From assembly GCF_900119145.1 (NCBI RefSeq), contig NZ_FPIY01000007.1:1-64000 (forward strand): a stretch of DNA of 64,000 nucleotides. Direction: 5' to 3'. This DNA is from Cellulophaga fucicola (lineage in GTDB: Bacteria > Bacteroidota > Bacteroidia > Flavobacteriales > Flavobacteriaceae). Below, one piece after another: positions 37,437-46,487 of this stretch. Under the pieces are notes generated by a model that worked only from the letters and a program-made list of their open reading frames with translations, was not told the DNA's origin and made no database searches. The translations under genes were made by a program, and so were the position numbers. The first letter of the stretch is position 1. Every line of letters starts with the position of its first letter.

Positions 37437-38927
37437 TTATTCAAACTCTATTTTATAGGTAAAAGCATAATTACCAACTTTTGTTTTTGATGGTTCTATT
37501 CGTAAACCATTTGTTGTTTGTTGCCAAGTAACCTTTTCTTTATTACCTAACATCTCTATTTTTTTAATTTGATGCTTTTTGTTGGATAATGATTTTATAA
37601 ACACCTTATCCTTAGGCCAATCTAAAACTATAGCATAAAGAACATTATCTTTTGTTGTAAAACGAATATCTTTTTCTGTGTTGTCTTTATTTTTATGCTC
37701 ACTTAAATGTCCTTCTACAACTTCTGCTGGGCCTTCACCAAAAATATCCCAAGTTCTTGTACCGTAAATTGCTTCTCCGTTTACTTTTAACCAATCTCCC
37801 ATTTGTAGTAAACGTTTTTTAACCTCAGCAGGAATTTCACCTTCTGCTGTTGGTGTAATGTTTAATAAAACAGCCCCATTTTTACTCACTACATCTACTA
37901 AAAAATCTACAAGTCTATTGGTAGATTTATATTTAGGATTTTGAATATGACTCCAAGATCTCCAGTCTATTGAATCATCTGTTAACCATGTAAAATCTTT
38001 TTTATCGCTCATTCTTGAGCGCTCTAAATCTAATACAGCAGAACCTACTGCTAAATCTTGAAATTTATAGGTTACTACAACCTCTTTATTGTTTTTTAAA
38101 CCTTGATTGTAAAAATTTGCTAAAAATTGCTTTCTATAGTCTTCATCAATAATGTCCATTTTATTATCAAACCAAACAATATCTGGATCATATTTAGTAG
38201 TTAATTCTGTAAGTCTATTTAACCACTCTTCATTAAATTCTTTATTTGGCAATGGATTTGTTGGTGTATCTGCCATAACAAAAGTGCCTTCTGGAACTAT
38301 AGGTCCATATAACCCCTTATAATCTGGGTTAGCAGCATCTGTAGTTTTGCTCCATGTTGGGTACCAAGCATATAACCAATGTCTATGGTAAGTGGTAATA
38401 AACTTTAAACCACGTGCTTTTACCGCTTTTTCCATAGCACCAACAACATCTATTTTAGGTCCCTTGTCTTTTGCGTCCCATGTTGTTAATTTACTATCCC
38501 ACATAGCAAAACCATCTGCATGTTCTGCTATTGGTCCTGCAAATTGTGCTCCTGCTTTTACAAATAAATCTGCCCAAGCATCTGCATTAAATTTTTCTGC
38601 TGTAAACATGGGTATAAAATCTTTATATCCAAAAGTATCTAAGCTGCCATATGCTTTTTTATGATACTCGTTAATTGGATGTCCTTCCTCATACATCCAC
38701 TTAGAATACCACTCATTTTTATAGGCAGGTACAGAATAAGGCCCCCAATGAAAATAGATTCCAAATTTTAAATCTTTATACCATTCTGGCACCTTATATT
38801 GCTGCAAAGACTCCCAATTTGCTGTATACTTTTGGGAGTCTTTAGAAATTTCTTTTGTTATTTTTTTAGAAGCACAACCTGCCAATAACAAAACCAGACA
38901 GGCATTTAGTAAAATTTTATTTTTCAT
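37437..38927 (-). CDS. GH29 alpha-L-fucosidase/L-galactosidase-like (copy 3)
   Basis: This 496-residue lipoprotein (lipobox AGC, Cys18) is a GH29 enzyme with WYKDLKFGIYFHWGPYSVP, IAEHADGFAMWDS (about 133-145) and nucleophile Asp254 in DIVWFDNKMD. In the EHxDGFAM motif the second His of copies 1 and 2 is replaced by Ala (EHADGF), a change near the active site. It is the last gene of the operon that encodes the DUF1549/DUF1501 and cytochrome-type proteins, 21 nt after the DUF2231 gene, which ties that unusual module to glycan breakdown. Confidence 0.87.
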   Translation of the reverse strand: MKNKILLNACLVLLLAGCASKKITKEISKDSQKYTANWESLQQYKVPEWYKDLKFGIYFHWGPYSVPAYKNEWYSKWMYEEGHPINEYHKKAYGSLDTFGYKDFIPMFTAEKFNADAWADLFVKAGAQFAGPIAEHADGFAMWDSKLTTWDAKDKGPKIDVVGAMEKAVKARGLKFITTYHRHWLYAWYPTWSKTTDAANPDYKGLYGPIVPEGTFVMADTPTNPLPNKEFNEEWLNRLTELTTKYDPDIVWFDNKMDIIDEDYRKQFLANFYNQGLKNNKEVVVTYKFQDLAVGSAVLDLERSRMSDKKDFTWLTDDSIDWRSWSHIQNPKYKSTNRLVDFLVDVVSKNGAVLLNITPTAEGEIPAEVKKRLLQMGDWLKVNGEAIYGTRTWDIFGEGPAEVVEGHLSEHKNKDNTEKDIRFTTKDNVLYAIVLDWPKDKVFIKSLSNKKHQIKKIEMLGNKEKVTWQQTTNGLRIEPSKTKVGNYAFTYKIEFE

Positions 38928-38948
38928 AGTAGGTTAAATAGCTTTGTA

Positions 38949-40334
38949 TTACATTCCTAATATTATTTTAGGCGTATTTGTTTTATTATACCCCTCTAAA
39001 TCTTTTTGTTCTATATTAGTTTGCCAAACGTAAGCATATTTTAAGTTTTCCATTTTAGAAAAGACCTCTAAACTTTTAGAAGTAATTTTAGTTCCAAATA
39101 AATTAACGCTAGTCATATTTTTTAATTTTAAAAGATGCTGAATAGCATTATCTGATATTGGATTTTCACTAAGCTTCAATTTTTGAATGTTTGTAAATTG
39201 ACTCACAATTTGTACATTTTCATCTGTTAACTTATTATTTTCTATAGACAACCATATTATGTTTTCTTTTATTGGCAATAGTTTTTCTAATTTAGCCTTA
39301 AGCTGATTTTCTTTACCTTCTACTACTGTATTTGGCGCCAATACCACTTCAAACAAGTTAGACTCAAATACCAATTCTTTTAACTTAAAACCTTCTTTCT
39401 CTATACTAGCAATTAACTCATTACTAACTTTAGCAACTGTTGGCAATGCTACTGTATTGTTATTAGCACCAAGACCTAACATTGTACTCGCTATTGTAGT
39501 TATATTTTCTGGAATTTCTACATTAGCTACTTTAGTTTTAAAGTCTGCATTAGAACTATTTATCCAATAAGTAATAATAGCTATTTCCTCCTCAGTTAAA
39601 GGCGTTTTTCCTTCTGGAGGCATAAAATCTTCATTGTGCGGGTCTAATAAAACTCTTTTTACCAGTTCAGATTCATTAGCACTACCTGGTACTAAAATAG
39701 CACCACTTTTTCCGCCACTATGCATAGATACACTATCTATCATAGATAATCCACCCTTCTTTTTACTATCGTTATGACAGCTAATACATTTATTTTCTAA
39801 AATTGGAGCCACCAAATGCCCGTAAACCTCTGCTTCTTCTAAATTGGTGACTGCGGCTAATTCTGTTTTTTCTTCTGTATTAAATGGTAAGTACTTAACC
39901 AAATAATCGCTACCATGGGTAAGATTACCTCCATAATGCCCTGTTACACTTATAACAATAACAAGCAACGTAAGTGCTGCTATATTGGGCTGTATTTTTT
40001 TATAGTTTGATAGCTTTATTTTTTCAATCCTAATTAACCAAGCTACAAAAGCTAGTACAGTTGTTGCTATTCCAAACCAAAAATGAGAATCCAAAGCATT
40101 ATCATCATAATCACCACTTAATGATAACATATAGCCTAAAATACAAGCTACTAATGCACTTACACCTCCTAAAAACAAGGCTAAAGGTATAGCCGTTGTT
40201 AAAACAGGATTTTTTTTAATTCTACTAAAAATTTCAAGTAGAAATGCAAATACTAAAAAACCTATTGGCAAATGCACAACTAGCGGATGAAACCTACCTA
40301 AAAACAATACAAAATCTGGGACACTATTTTCCAT
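38949..40334 (-). CDS. DUF2231 membrane protein with c-type cytochrome and LRR-like domains
   Basis: The 461-residue protein has four predicted transmembrane helices (about 12-35, 47-70, 86-103, 118-134) in a DUF2231-like arrangement with His at FHPLVVHLPIG. A periplasmic cytochrome domain of planctomycete type (PSCyt1) follows: haem-attachment CISCH (183-187) and the probable Met ligand in FMPPEGKTPLTEEE. Residues about 340-450 form leucine-rich repeats. Such proteins are thought to pass electrons across or near the inner membrane, but the partner is unknown. It lies in an operon with DUF1549/DUF1553, DUF1501 and a Tat-exported propeller. Confidence 0.75.
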   Translation of the reverse strand: MENSVPDFVLFLGRFHPLVVHLPIGFLVFAFLLEIFSRIKKNPVLTTAIPLALFLGGVSALVACILGYMLSLSGDYDDNALDSHFWFGIATTVLAFVAWLIRIEKIKLSNYKKIQPNIAALTLLVIVISVTGHYGGNLTHGSDYLVKYLPFNTEEKTELAAVTNLEEAEVYGHLVAPILENKCISCHNDSKKKGGLSMIDSVSMHSGGKSGAILVPGSANESELVKRVLLDPHNEDFMPPEGKTPLTEEEIAIITYWINSSNADFKTKVANVEIPENITTIASTMLGLGANNNTVALPTVAKVSNELIASIEKEGFKLKELVFESNLFEVVLAPNTVVEGKENQLKAKLEKLLPIKENIIWLSIENNKLTDENVQIVSQFTNIQKLKLSENPISDNAIQHLLKLKNMTSVNLFGTKITSKSLEVFSKMENLKYAYVWQTNIEQKDLEGYNKTNTPKIILGM

Positions 40335-40349
40335 ACTTTTCTTTTAAAT

Positions 40350-41456
40350 TTAAACGCGCTCTAATTTTATTGGAGCCGTTTTATTAGCATTCCATTGGCA
40401 TATATATAGATTTTTATCTTCGTCTACACATACATCATGACCGTGCAATATGGGTTTATTCTCTAGTTGATACGATTTTTGAAGCGCTCCATTTTTATAT
40501 TCTGGTGCTGTACCTCCTGGGTTAGAAACTACTTTATCTTCTTCTAAAATAGTTACAAAACCTGTATGGTCTTTCCAATTTGTTTTTCCTTCTTTTGGTT
40601 GAGACCAACACACACCTGCATACAAATTAGCGTCATCAAAAACAGGTCTACAAACCTGCATATTAGGTAATTTTAATTTTTTAATGTATTTACCATCTAA
40701 CGTAAACCACTTAAAAGACTGCTCGTTTCTAGAGGTACACACTACCATTGGGTTGTTTTTATCTCTGTAATCTATAGCAACACCATGGGCATTTTGTAAG
40801 TTGTGATCTTTATTGGCATTATTATGTCCGCCCCAACGTCTAATAAATTCACCTTTGTAATTGTATTGTAAAATGTAATCTTGCCCATAACCATCTGCCA
40901 CATAAATATCTCCGTTAGGACCAATAGCTATTTCGGTTGGACAAAAATTTTCTCCTGGCTCATAGACTCCTATAGTTTGCGGATGGCCAATATCAAAAAG
41001 AACCTTACCATCTATGGTAGTTTTAGTAATTCTACCATTGTGCTTAATCCATTTTCCTGTCTTATTTAAATACCAACCAGAATCTGCTAAAAACAAAAAA
41101 TCTTCACCACCCTCATTAGATATAGTAAGTCCGTGACCACCAGGGTAAGCGGTTCCCCAGGCATCTAAAACTTTACCAGATTTATCAAAAATTATAATAT
41201 TATTTTTTGTGTGATCACCAATCATTATTAGTCTTCCCTTACTATCCATTTCCATTTCATGGCAGTTAAGTAAAGGATTGTTTATAGCACTAATTTGTGC
41301 CCAATCATTATTAACTTTATAGGTATAATCTCCATGACCTAAAATGGGTTGGTCTGGTTTACTTTTTTTAAGAATTGAAAAACCCATAGTTGGCGTAGCT
41401 GCAACTACCGCACTAGCTATGGCTGTATTTTTTATAAAATTTCTTCTAGAAGACAT
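40350..41456 (-). CDS. Tat-exported NHL/six-bladed propeller protein
   Basis: The 368-residue protein starts with a twin-arginine signal (SRRNFIK, residues 3-9, then a hydrophobic Ala-rich stretch). About six propeller blades of NHL type follow (PNGDIYVADGYGQDYILQYN, KGEFIRRWGG, DLQNAHGVAIDYRD-like segments). There is no clear catalytic signature. Tat export suggests folding or cofactor loading before export, possibly as part of a redox complex with neighbours. It sits 11 nt after DUF1501 and 15 nt before the DUF2231 gene. Confidence 0.75.
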   Translation of the reverse strand: MSSRRNFIKNTAIASAVVAATPTMGFSILKKSKPDQPILGHGDYTYKVNNDWAQISAINNPLLNCHEMEMDSKGRLIMIGDHTKNNIIIFDKSGKVLDAWGTAYPGGHGLTISNEGGEDFLFLADSGWYLNKTGKWIKHNGRITKTTIDGKVLFDIGHPQTIGVYEPGENFCPTEIAIGPNGDIYVADGYGQDYILQYNYKGEFIRRWGGHNNANKDHNLQNAHGVAIDYRDKNNPMVVCTSRNEQSFKWFTLDGKYIKKLKLPNMQVCRPVFDDANLYAGVCWSQPKEGKTNWKDHTGFVTILEEDKVVSNPGGTAPEYKNGALQKSYQLENKPILHGHDVCVDEDKNLYICQWNANKTAPIKLERV

Positions 41457-41467
41457 TTGATTGGGTT

Positions 41468-42982
41468 TTAGGTTAATAGGTCTTTTACAACATTACCATG
41501 TACATCTGTTAAACGATAGCGCCTACCTTGATGTTTAAATGTTAAACGCTCATGATCTACACCAAATAAGTGTAAAAGTGTTGCGTGAAAGTCATGCACA
41601 TGCACAGGATCTTTTACAACATTGTAACTAAAATCATCTGTTTCTCCGTATGAAAAACCAGGTTTTACACCTGCTCCTGCCATCCACATTGTAAATGCCT
41701 TTGGATGATGATCTCTACCATAATTTTCTTTAGTTAACTGCCCTTGAGAGTATACTGTACGTCCAAACTCTCCACCCCAAACAACCAAAGTATCATCTAG
41801 CATACCACGTTGCTTTAAATCTTTAATTAAGGCTGCTGTAGGCTGATCTGTTTTTTTAGATTGACTTTTTACTCCTCCTGGACAATAGTTATGCTGGTCC
41901 CATCCTTGGTGATACAATTGCACAAACTTTACTCCTTTTTCTAAAAGTTTCCTTGCCATTAAACAATTTGCAGCATAAGTCCCTGGATCTCTACTATCTT
42001 TGCCATACATTTCAAAAGTACTATCTGACTCGTCTGATAAATCTGAAACTTCTGGAACTGAGGTTTGCATTTTAAATGCCATTTCATACTGCGACATTCT
42101 TGCTTGTATTTCAGGGTCACCATAGGCATCATGTTGTAAATTATTTAAATCGCCCAAATAATCTAACATATGTCTACGGTCGTTACCATCATAATTTTCT
42201 GGATCACTTAAATACAATACAGGATCTTTACCAGACCTAAACTGTACACCCTGGTGCTCTGTTGGTAAAAAACCATTGCCCCATAAACTAGACTTTAACG
42301 GTTGTCCCTTTCCGTTTTTAGAAACCAAAGTTATAAATGTAGGAAGGTTTTCATTATCTGAACCCAAACCATAACTTAACCAAGACCCTATAGATGGTCT
42401 ACCTGGTAATTGATTACCTGTTTGCATAAAAGTAATTGCAGGTGTATGGTTAATCTGGTCTGTTTGCATTCCTTTTATAAAACACAAATCGTCTACTACT
42501 TCAGACAAATAAGGCATAGCATCACTAACCCATGCTCTAGATTCTCCGTATTGTTTAAAATTAAATACAGATGGTGCTATTGGCAATGTACTTTGATTAC
42601 CACTCATACCCGTTAAACGTTGACCACTCATTACAGAATCTGGTAACTCTTTACCAAACATATCTGATAGTTTTGGCTTGTAATCAAACAAATCCATTTG
42701 TGAGGGTCCACCACTCTGAAACAAGTAAATAATACGTTTTGCCTTAGGTAGGTGATGTGGTAAACCTAACCTATTCTTATTATAAGTATTTAATATTTCT
42801 TCTGGCGTACTATTTTTATTTATAGAAGCAAACATTTTATCTGCCCCTAATAAACTACCTAGTGCCAAAGCTCCTAGTCCTAAAGATGTCTTTTTTAAAA
42901 AATCTCTTCGGTCTACTTGCTTTTCAATTTCATGTAAATCTTTATTATTAGACCTTAATTTTTTATGGTGATTGTTGCACAT
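41468..42982 (-). CDS. DUF1501 family Tat-exported protein (alkaline phosphatase/sulfatase superfamily)
   Basis: This 504-residue DUF1501 protein has a Tat signal (RRDFLKK, Arg25-Arg26, then GALALGSLLG). The family is related to sulfatases and alkaline phosphatases and is abundant in Planctomycetes, almost always next to DUF1549/DUF1553 proteins as here. Visible blocks include YLFQSGGPSQMDLFDYKP, GEFGRTVYSQG and DHHPKAFTMWMAGAGVKPG, which carry Asp and His residues that could bind metal. No CxPSR maturation motif occurs, so it is not a formylglycine sulfatase. Function unknown. Confidence 0.85.
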   Translation of the reverse strand: MCNNHHKKLRSNNKDLHEIEKQVDRRDFLKKTSLGLGALALGSLLGADKMFASINKNSTPEEILNTYNKNRLGLPHHLPKAKRIIYLFQSGGPSQMDLFDYKPKLSDMFGKELPDSVMSGQRLTGMSGNQSTLPIAPSVFNFKQYGESRAWVSDAMPYLSEVVDDLCFIKGMQTDQINHTPAITFMQTGNQLPGRPSIGSWLSYGLGSDNENLPTFITLVSKNGKGQPLKSSLWGNGFLPTEHQGVQFRSGKDPVLYLSDPENYDGNDRRHMLDYLGDLNNLQHDAYGDPEIQARMSQYEMAFKMQTSVPEVSDLSDESDSTFEMYGKDSRDPGTYAANCLMARKLLEKGVKFVQLYHQGWDQHNYCPGGVKSQSKKTDQPTAALIKDLKQRGMLDDTLVVWGGEFGRTVYSQGQLTKENYGRDHHPKAFTMWMAGAGVKPGFSYGETDDFSYNVVKDPVHVHDFHATLLHLFGVDHERLTFKHQGRRYRLTDVHGNVVKDLLT

Positions 42983-43008
42983 AGTTTTATTCTTTTAAGG
43001 TTAACAAT

Positions 43009-46000
43009 TTATCTTTTAGTAATAGTAGCATCGGCATTCATAATAGTACTTGCGACTACTGCATTTGCTGCTATTAATGCTTTATTATCTGTTTCTTTTA
43101 ATTTAAAAGCACCCGTATTTAACCAACCTAAGGTTTTAGGTAAATTGTCATTAAATTTTTTGTATTCGTCTTTTTGTAATTTTCGCAGTAAGCTTAGTTC
43201 TTTTTCTGTTGCATTTCTGCCGGCTAATTTTACAAATGCCAAATTAATTCCAGAGTCCACATCTTTTTCTTCAGACATAAGCTTACCTATAACTCTTGAA
43301 GCTTCAATATATGTGGGGTCGTTTAGAATTACTAATGCTTGTAAAGGTGTATTTGTTTTCTGTCTTCGAGAAGAACATAAATCTCTTGTTGGCGCATCAA
43401 AAGTTGCTATTGTTGGATTAGGAATTGTTCGTTTCCAAATGGTGTACATACTTCTTCTGTATAACCCTTCTACGCCATCTTGTTCATAGGTATCTCCATT
43501 TACTTCCCATAAACCTTCTGGCTGGTATGGTCTTACACTTTCTCCTCCTATTTTTTTATTTAATAGTCCAGAAGCATACAATGCATTATCTCTGAGCATT
43601 TCTCCAGAAAGCCTTGTTGATGGACCACGAGACAACCACCTGTTTTCTACATCTACTGCTAAAAGTTCTTCAGATATTACAGAACTTTGCTGATATGTAT
43701 TAGACATCATCATTGTTTTAAATAATGCTTTTACATCCCATCCAGATTCTACAAAACGAATAGCCAACCAGTCTAATAATTTAGGGTGCGTTGGTAAATT
43801 ACCTTGATTACCAAAATCTTCTGAGCTAACCACAAGACCATTTCCAAAAAGGTTTTGCCAATATCTATTTACCGTAACTCTTGCTGTTAATGGGTTGTCT
43901 TTATCTGTAATCCATTTAGCCAAACCTAATCTATTTTTAGGCCATGCATCTTTCCAAGGAAAAATATCTTCAGGTACATTAGGAAAAACAGAATCTGTAG
44001 GAGAGTCATAATTACCACGATCTAGAATATAAGTTTGTCTAGGGGTTTTACGCTCTTTCATTACCATAATTTGTTTTACCACTTCGGTACTATCTACCAA
44101 AGCTTCTCTTTTATGCTCTACATCTTTTAAGACCGACACATATTCCTGAGATTTTGTACTTAAAAAATACTTGGTTAACTCTTGCTTTTCTTTAGCGCTT
44201 AAGCTAGGATATGGTTTCTCTTGAAGCTCTTTTAATTTATCTGATTTGCTAATTTGCAAAACTTCTACAGGAGAGATTTCTTTATCAAAGACCAATAAAT
44301 TATCCACTACAGCACCGCCAATACCCTTATCTCTCCAAATAGCTCCAACTCTTAGGCCTGGCTCAAGCTTTGGACTCTCTTTTCCATAAAGCTGTAATCC
44401 ATTAAAAACAATGTCTTTATAAAGATTATCAAACTTCATCTTCGTTTTTAACTTTTCTCCATCTTGATAAATATTTATTCCTTTAGCTTTACTAGAACCA
44501 TCATAGGTCATTGTTAACTGCACCCATTTTTCTTTGGGTATATCATTTAAAGATTCAATGACAATTGCATTATCTGGATATACATGTGCTAATAAAGCTT
44601 CAATTTTGTTTTCTTTTATTTTTAAATGATAACCTCTAAAACTATGCAGTTCAGAGCTATTCATTTTATGAAAAATTACACCATCATTAATTTCTTCAGG
44701 AATAAAAACTTGTATAGAAATACTAAAAGGCTGATTCCTTTTAAAAATTCCAATTTTATCTAAATCTAGCCAAGTATCTCCGTTCATAGCCAATCCTTTA
44801 CCCGATGCACCTTCTTTATAAATAGTCTTTTCATTTTTTACAAACTGTTGCCGCATTTGAACATTATTACTACCATTGCCTCCAATTGTATTTACAAGCT
44901 TTTGATCATCAAAATTAAAAGCTGCAATTAAACCGTCTGGCTTAGTATTTTTAGTGATATTTTTATAAGAACCATTAGCTAACCATTGTTCTGCTTTCTG
45001 ACTTTCTGTAGTAATTGCTTTTGTTAATTTTTCTTCGCTAATTCTTACTATTTCATCTAAATAAGCAATAACTCCTTCTTGCTCTTTAGTAGGCAGCATC
45101 ATAGCTGGTACAGGTGTTGCTAAATCCCAAGGTATTAAGCCTGTCTCATCTACATTATTAAAAAAACTGTACATTTCAAAATAGTTTTTCTGAGAAATAG
45201 GGTCGTACTTATGATCATGGCATTTAGCACAAGCATAAGACAGTCCTAACATTCCTTGACTTACTGTAGCTGTTCTATCGGCTACATATTCAGATCTAAA
45301 TTCCTCATCTATAATACCACCTTCTAAATTTTGCGGATGTAAGCGATTAAAAGTTGTTGCCAATTTTTGTTCTCGTGTGGCATTATCAAATAAATCTCCT
45401 GCCAATTGCCAAGTTAAAAATTCGTTGTACGGCATATTTTTATTAAAAGACTTAATAACCCAATCTCTCCAAGGAGATGTATCTCTGTATTTATCATTAC
45501 TGTACCCGTGAGTATCTGCATACCTAGAAACATCCATCCAGTCTAATGTCATTTGCTCTCCAAAATGCGGAGAAGCTAATAACCTGTCTAATTGCTTTTC
45601 AAATGCATTAACAGAGGTATCATTTACAAATTCTTGTAGTTCTTCTGGTGTTGGTGGTAACCCAGTTAAATCAAAAGACGCTCTACGTAGTAATACTTCT
45701 TTTTCTGCCTTTTTAGAAGCTTTAAGATTGACCTCTTCTAATTTTGCTAGCACAAAATTATCTATAGCATTTGCTGCTAATTTAGCATCTTTAATTTTTG
45801 GTATACTTGGTTTTTCTGGTTTAATAAAAGCCCAATGATCTTTATATTCCGCTCCGTCTTCAATCCATTTTATTAAAACAGCCTTTTCATAATCTGTAAG
45901 AGTTAAATGCGAGCTAGGCGCAGGCATAATTAAATCTGGATCATTAGACATAATCCTATGAAAAAATTCACTTTTATTTAAGTTTCCTGGTGTTATAGCA

Positions 46001-46263
46001 AATTTCCCTGGAGTTTCTGTTAACTCTCCATATGCTAAAGTGGGATCATGCAATTGTAGACCTCCTTTTATGTTTCCCTTATCTGGACCGTGGCACAAAT
46101 AGCATTTATCAGACAATATAGGTTTTACATGTTGATTAAAATCTACTTTTTCTGGCAAATTATTATATTCTACAGCAATCAATTCTGGTAGATCTGGACC
46201 GCCACAAGAACACAATAATAAAATAACACTTACTAGAATTAACAGTATCTTATTTTTTAACAT
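43009..46263 (-). CDS. DUF1549/DUF1553 c-type cytochrome lipoprotein with LamG domain
   Basis: This 1084-residue lipoprotein (lipobox CSC, Cys20) has, in order, a PSCyt1 domain with haem motif CYLCH (54-58), DUF1549 (about 165-375) with a second CxxCH (CAKCH, 345-349, in the family-conserved CAKCHDHKYDPI), a LamG/concanavalin-like domain (about 445-665), and DUF1553 (about 765-1045, RVTVNRYWQNLFG, CSSRRQKTNTPLQAL). The architecture is typical of Planctomycetes and of some marine Bacteroidota. LamG may bind polysaccharide. It is first in its operon, divergent from araC. Haem loading needs a maturation system outside this window. Function unknown. Confidence 0.85.
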   Translation of the reverse strand: MLKNKILLILVSVILLLCSCGGPDLPELIAVEYNNLPEKVDFNQHVKPILSDKCYLCHGPDKGNIKGGLQLHDPTLAYGELTETPGKFAITPGNLNKSEFFHRIMSNDPDLIMPAPSSHLTLTDYEKAVLIKWIEDGAEYKDHWAFIKPEKPSIPKIKDAKLAANAIDNFVLAKLEEVNLKASKKAEKEVLLRRASFDLTGLPPTPEELQEFVNDTSVNAFEKQLDRLLASPHFGEQMTLDWMDVSRYADTHGYSNDKYRDTSPWRDWVIKSFNKNMPYNEFLTWQLAGDLFDNATREQKLATTFNRLHPQNLEGGIIDEEFRSEYVADRTATVSQGMLGLSYACAKCHDHKYDPISQKNYFEMYSFFNNVDETGLIPWDLATPVPAMMLPTKEQEGVIAYLDEIVRISEEKLTKAITTESQKAEQWLANGSYKNITKNTKPDGLIAAFNFDDQKLVNTIGGNGSNNVQMRQQFVKNEKTIYKEGASGKGLAMNGDTWLDLDKIGIFKRNQPFSISIQVFIPEEINDGVIFHKMNSSELHSFRGYHLKIKENKIEALLAHVYPDNAIVIESLNDIPKEKWVQLTMTYDGSSKAKGINIYQDGEKLKTKMKFDNLYKDIVFNGLQLYGKESPKLEPGLRVGAIWRDKGIGGAVVDNLLVFDKEISPVEVLQISKSDKLKELQEKPYPSLSAKEKQELTKYFLSTKSQEYVSVLKDVEHKREALVDSTEVVKQIMVMKERKTPRQTYILDRGNYDSPTDSVFPNVPEDIFPWKDAWPKNRLGLAKWITDKDNPLTARVTVNRYWQNLFGNGLVVSSEDFGNQGNLPTHPKLLDWLAIRFVESGWDVKALFKTMMMSNTYQQSSVISEELLAVDVENRWLSRGPSTRLSGEMLRDNALYASGLLNKKIGGESVRPYQPEGLWEVNGDTYEQDGVEGLYRRSMYTIWKRTIPNPTIATFDAPTRDLCSSRRQKTNTPLQALVILNDPTYIEASRVIGKLMSEEKDVDSGINLAFVKLAGRNATEKELSLLRKLQKDEYKKFNDNLPKTLGWLNTGAFKLKETDNKALIAANAVVASTIMNADATITKR

Positions 46264-46298
46264 AAAAATTGATGATTATATAACTTCTCAAAAATAAA

Positions 46299-46413
46299 AT
46301 AACTAGATGCTATATTACTGATCAAATCAGTCTATAAAATGTACTTTTCCGTTATGTTGAGTTTTTATCTAGTTATAAAATCCATAAAAAAGTTATATTT
46401 TAGTGCTAGTTAT
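46299..46413. promoter_or_regulatory. Repeated CTAGTTAT elements in the araC/cytochrome divergent promoter
   Basis: The octamer CTAGTTAT occurs at 46369-46376 and 46406-46413 and inverted (ATAACTAG) at 46299-46306. Three copies in a 224-bp divergent gap are candidate AraC binding sites, but the flanks are not conserved. Confidence 0.4.
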
Positions 46414-46487
46414 GGCTATTAGTGTAAGTAGATGTCTATTTAATAAAAAACACCTAATCAGACATTTTAAATAATTACAAGCTAATT

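Noticed and set aside
41468-42982. DUF1501 as a third formylglycine sulfatase
   Set aside because: It has no CxPSR or SxPSR motif and carries a Tat signal; only the fold superfamily is shared.
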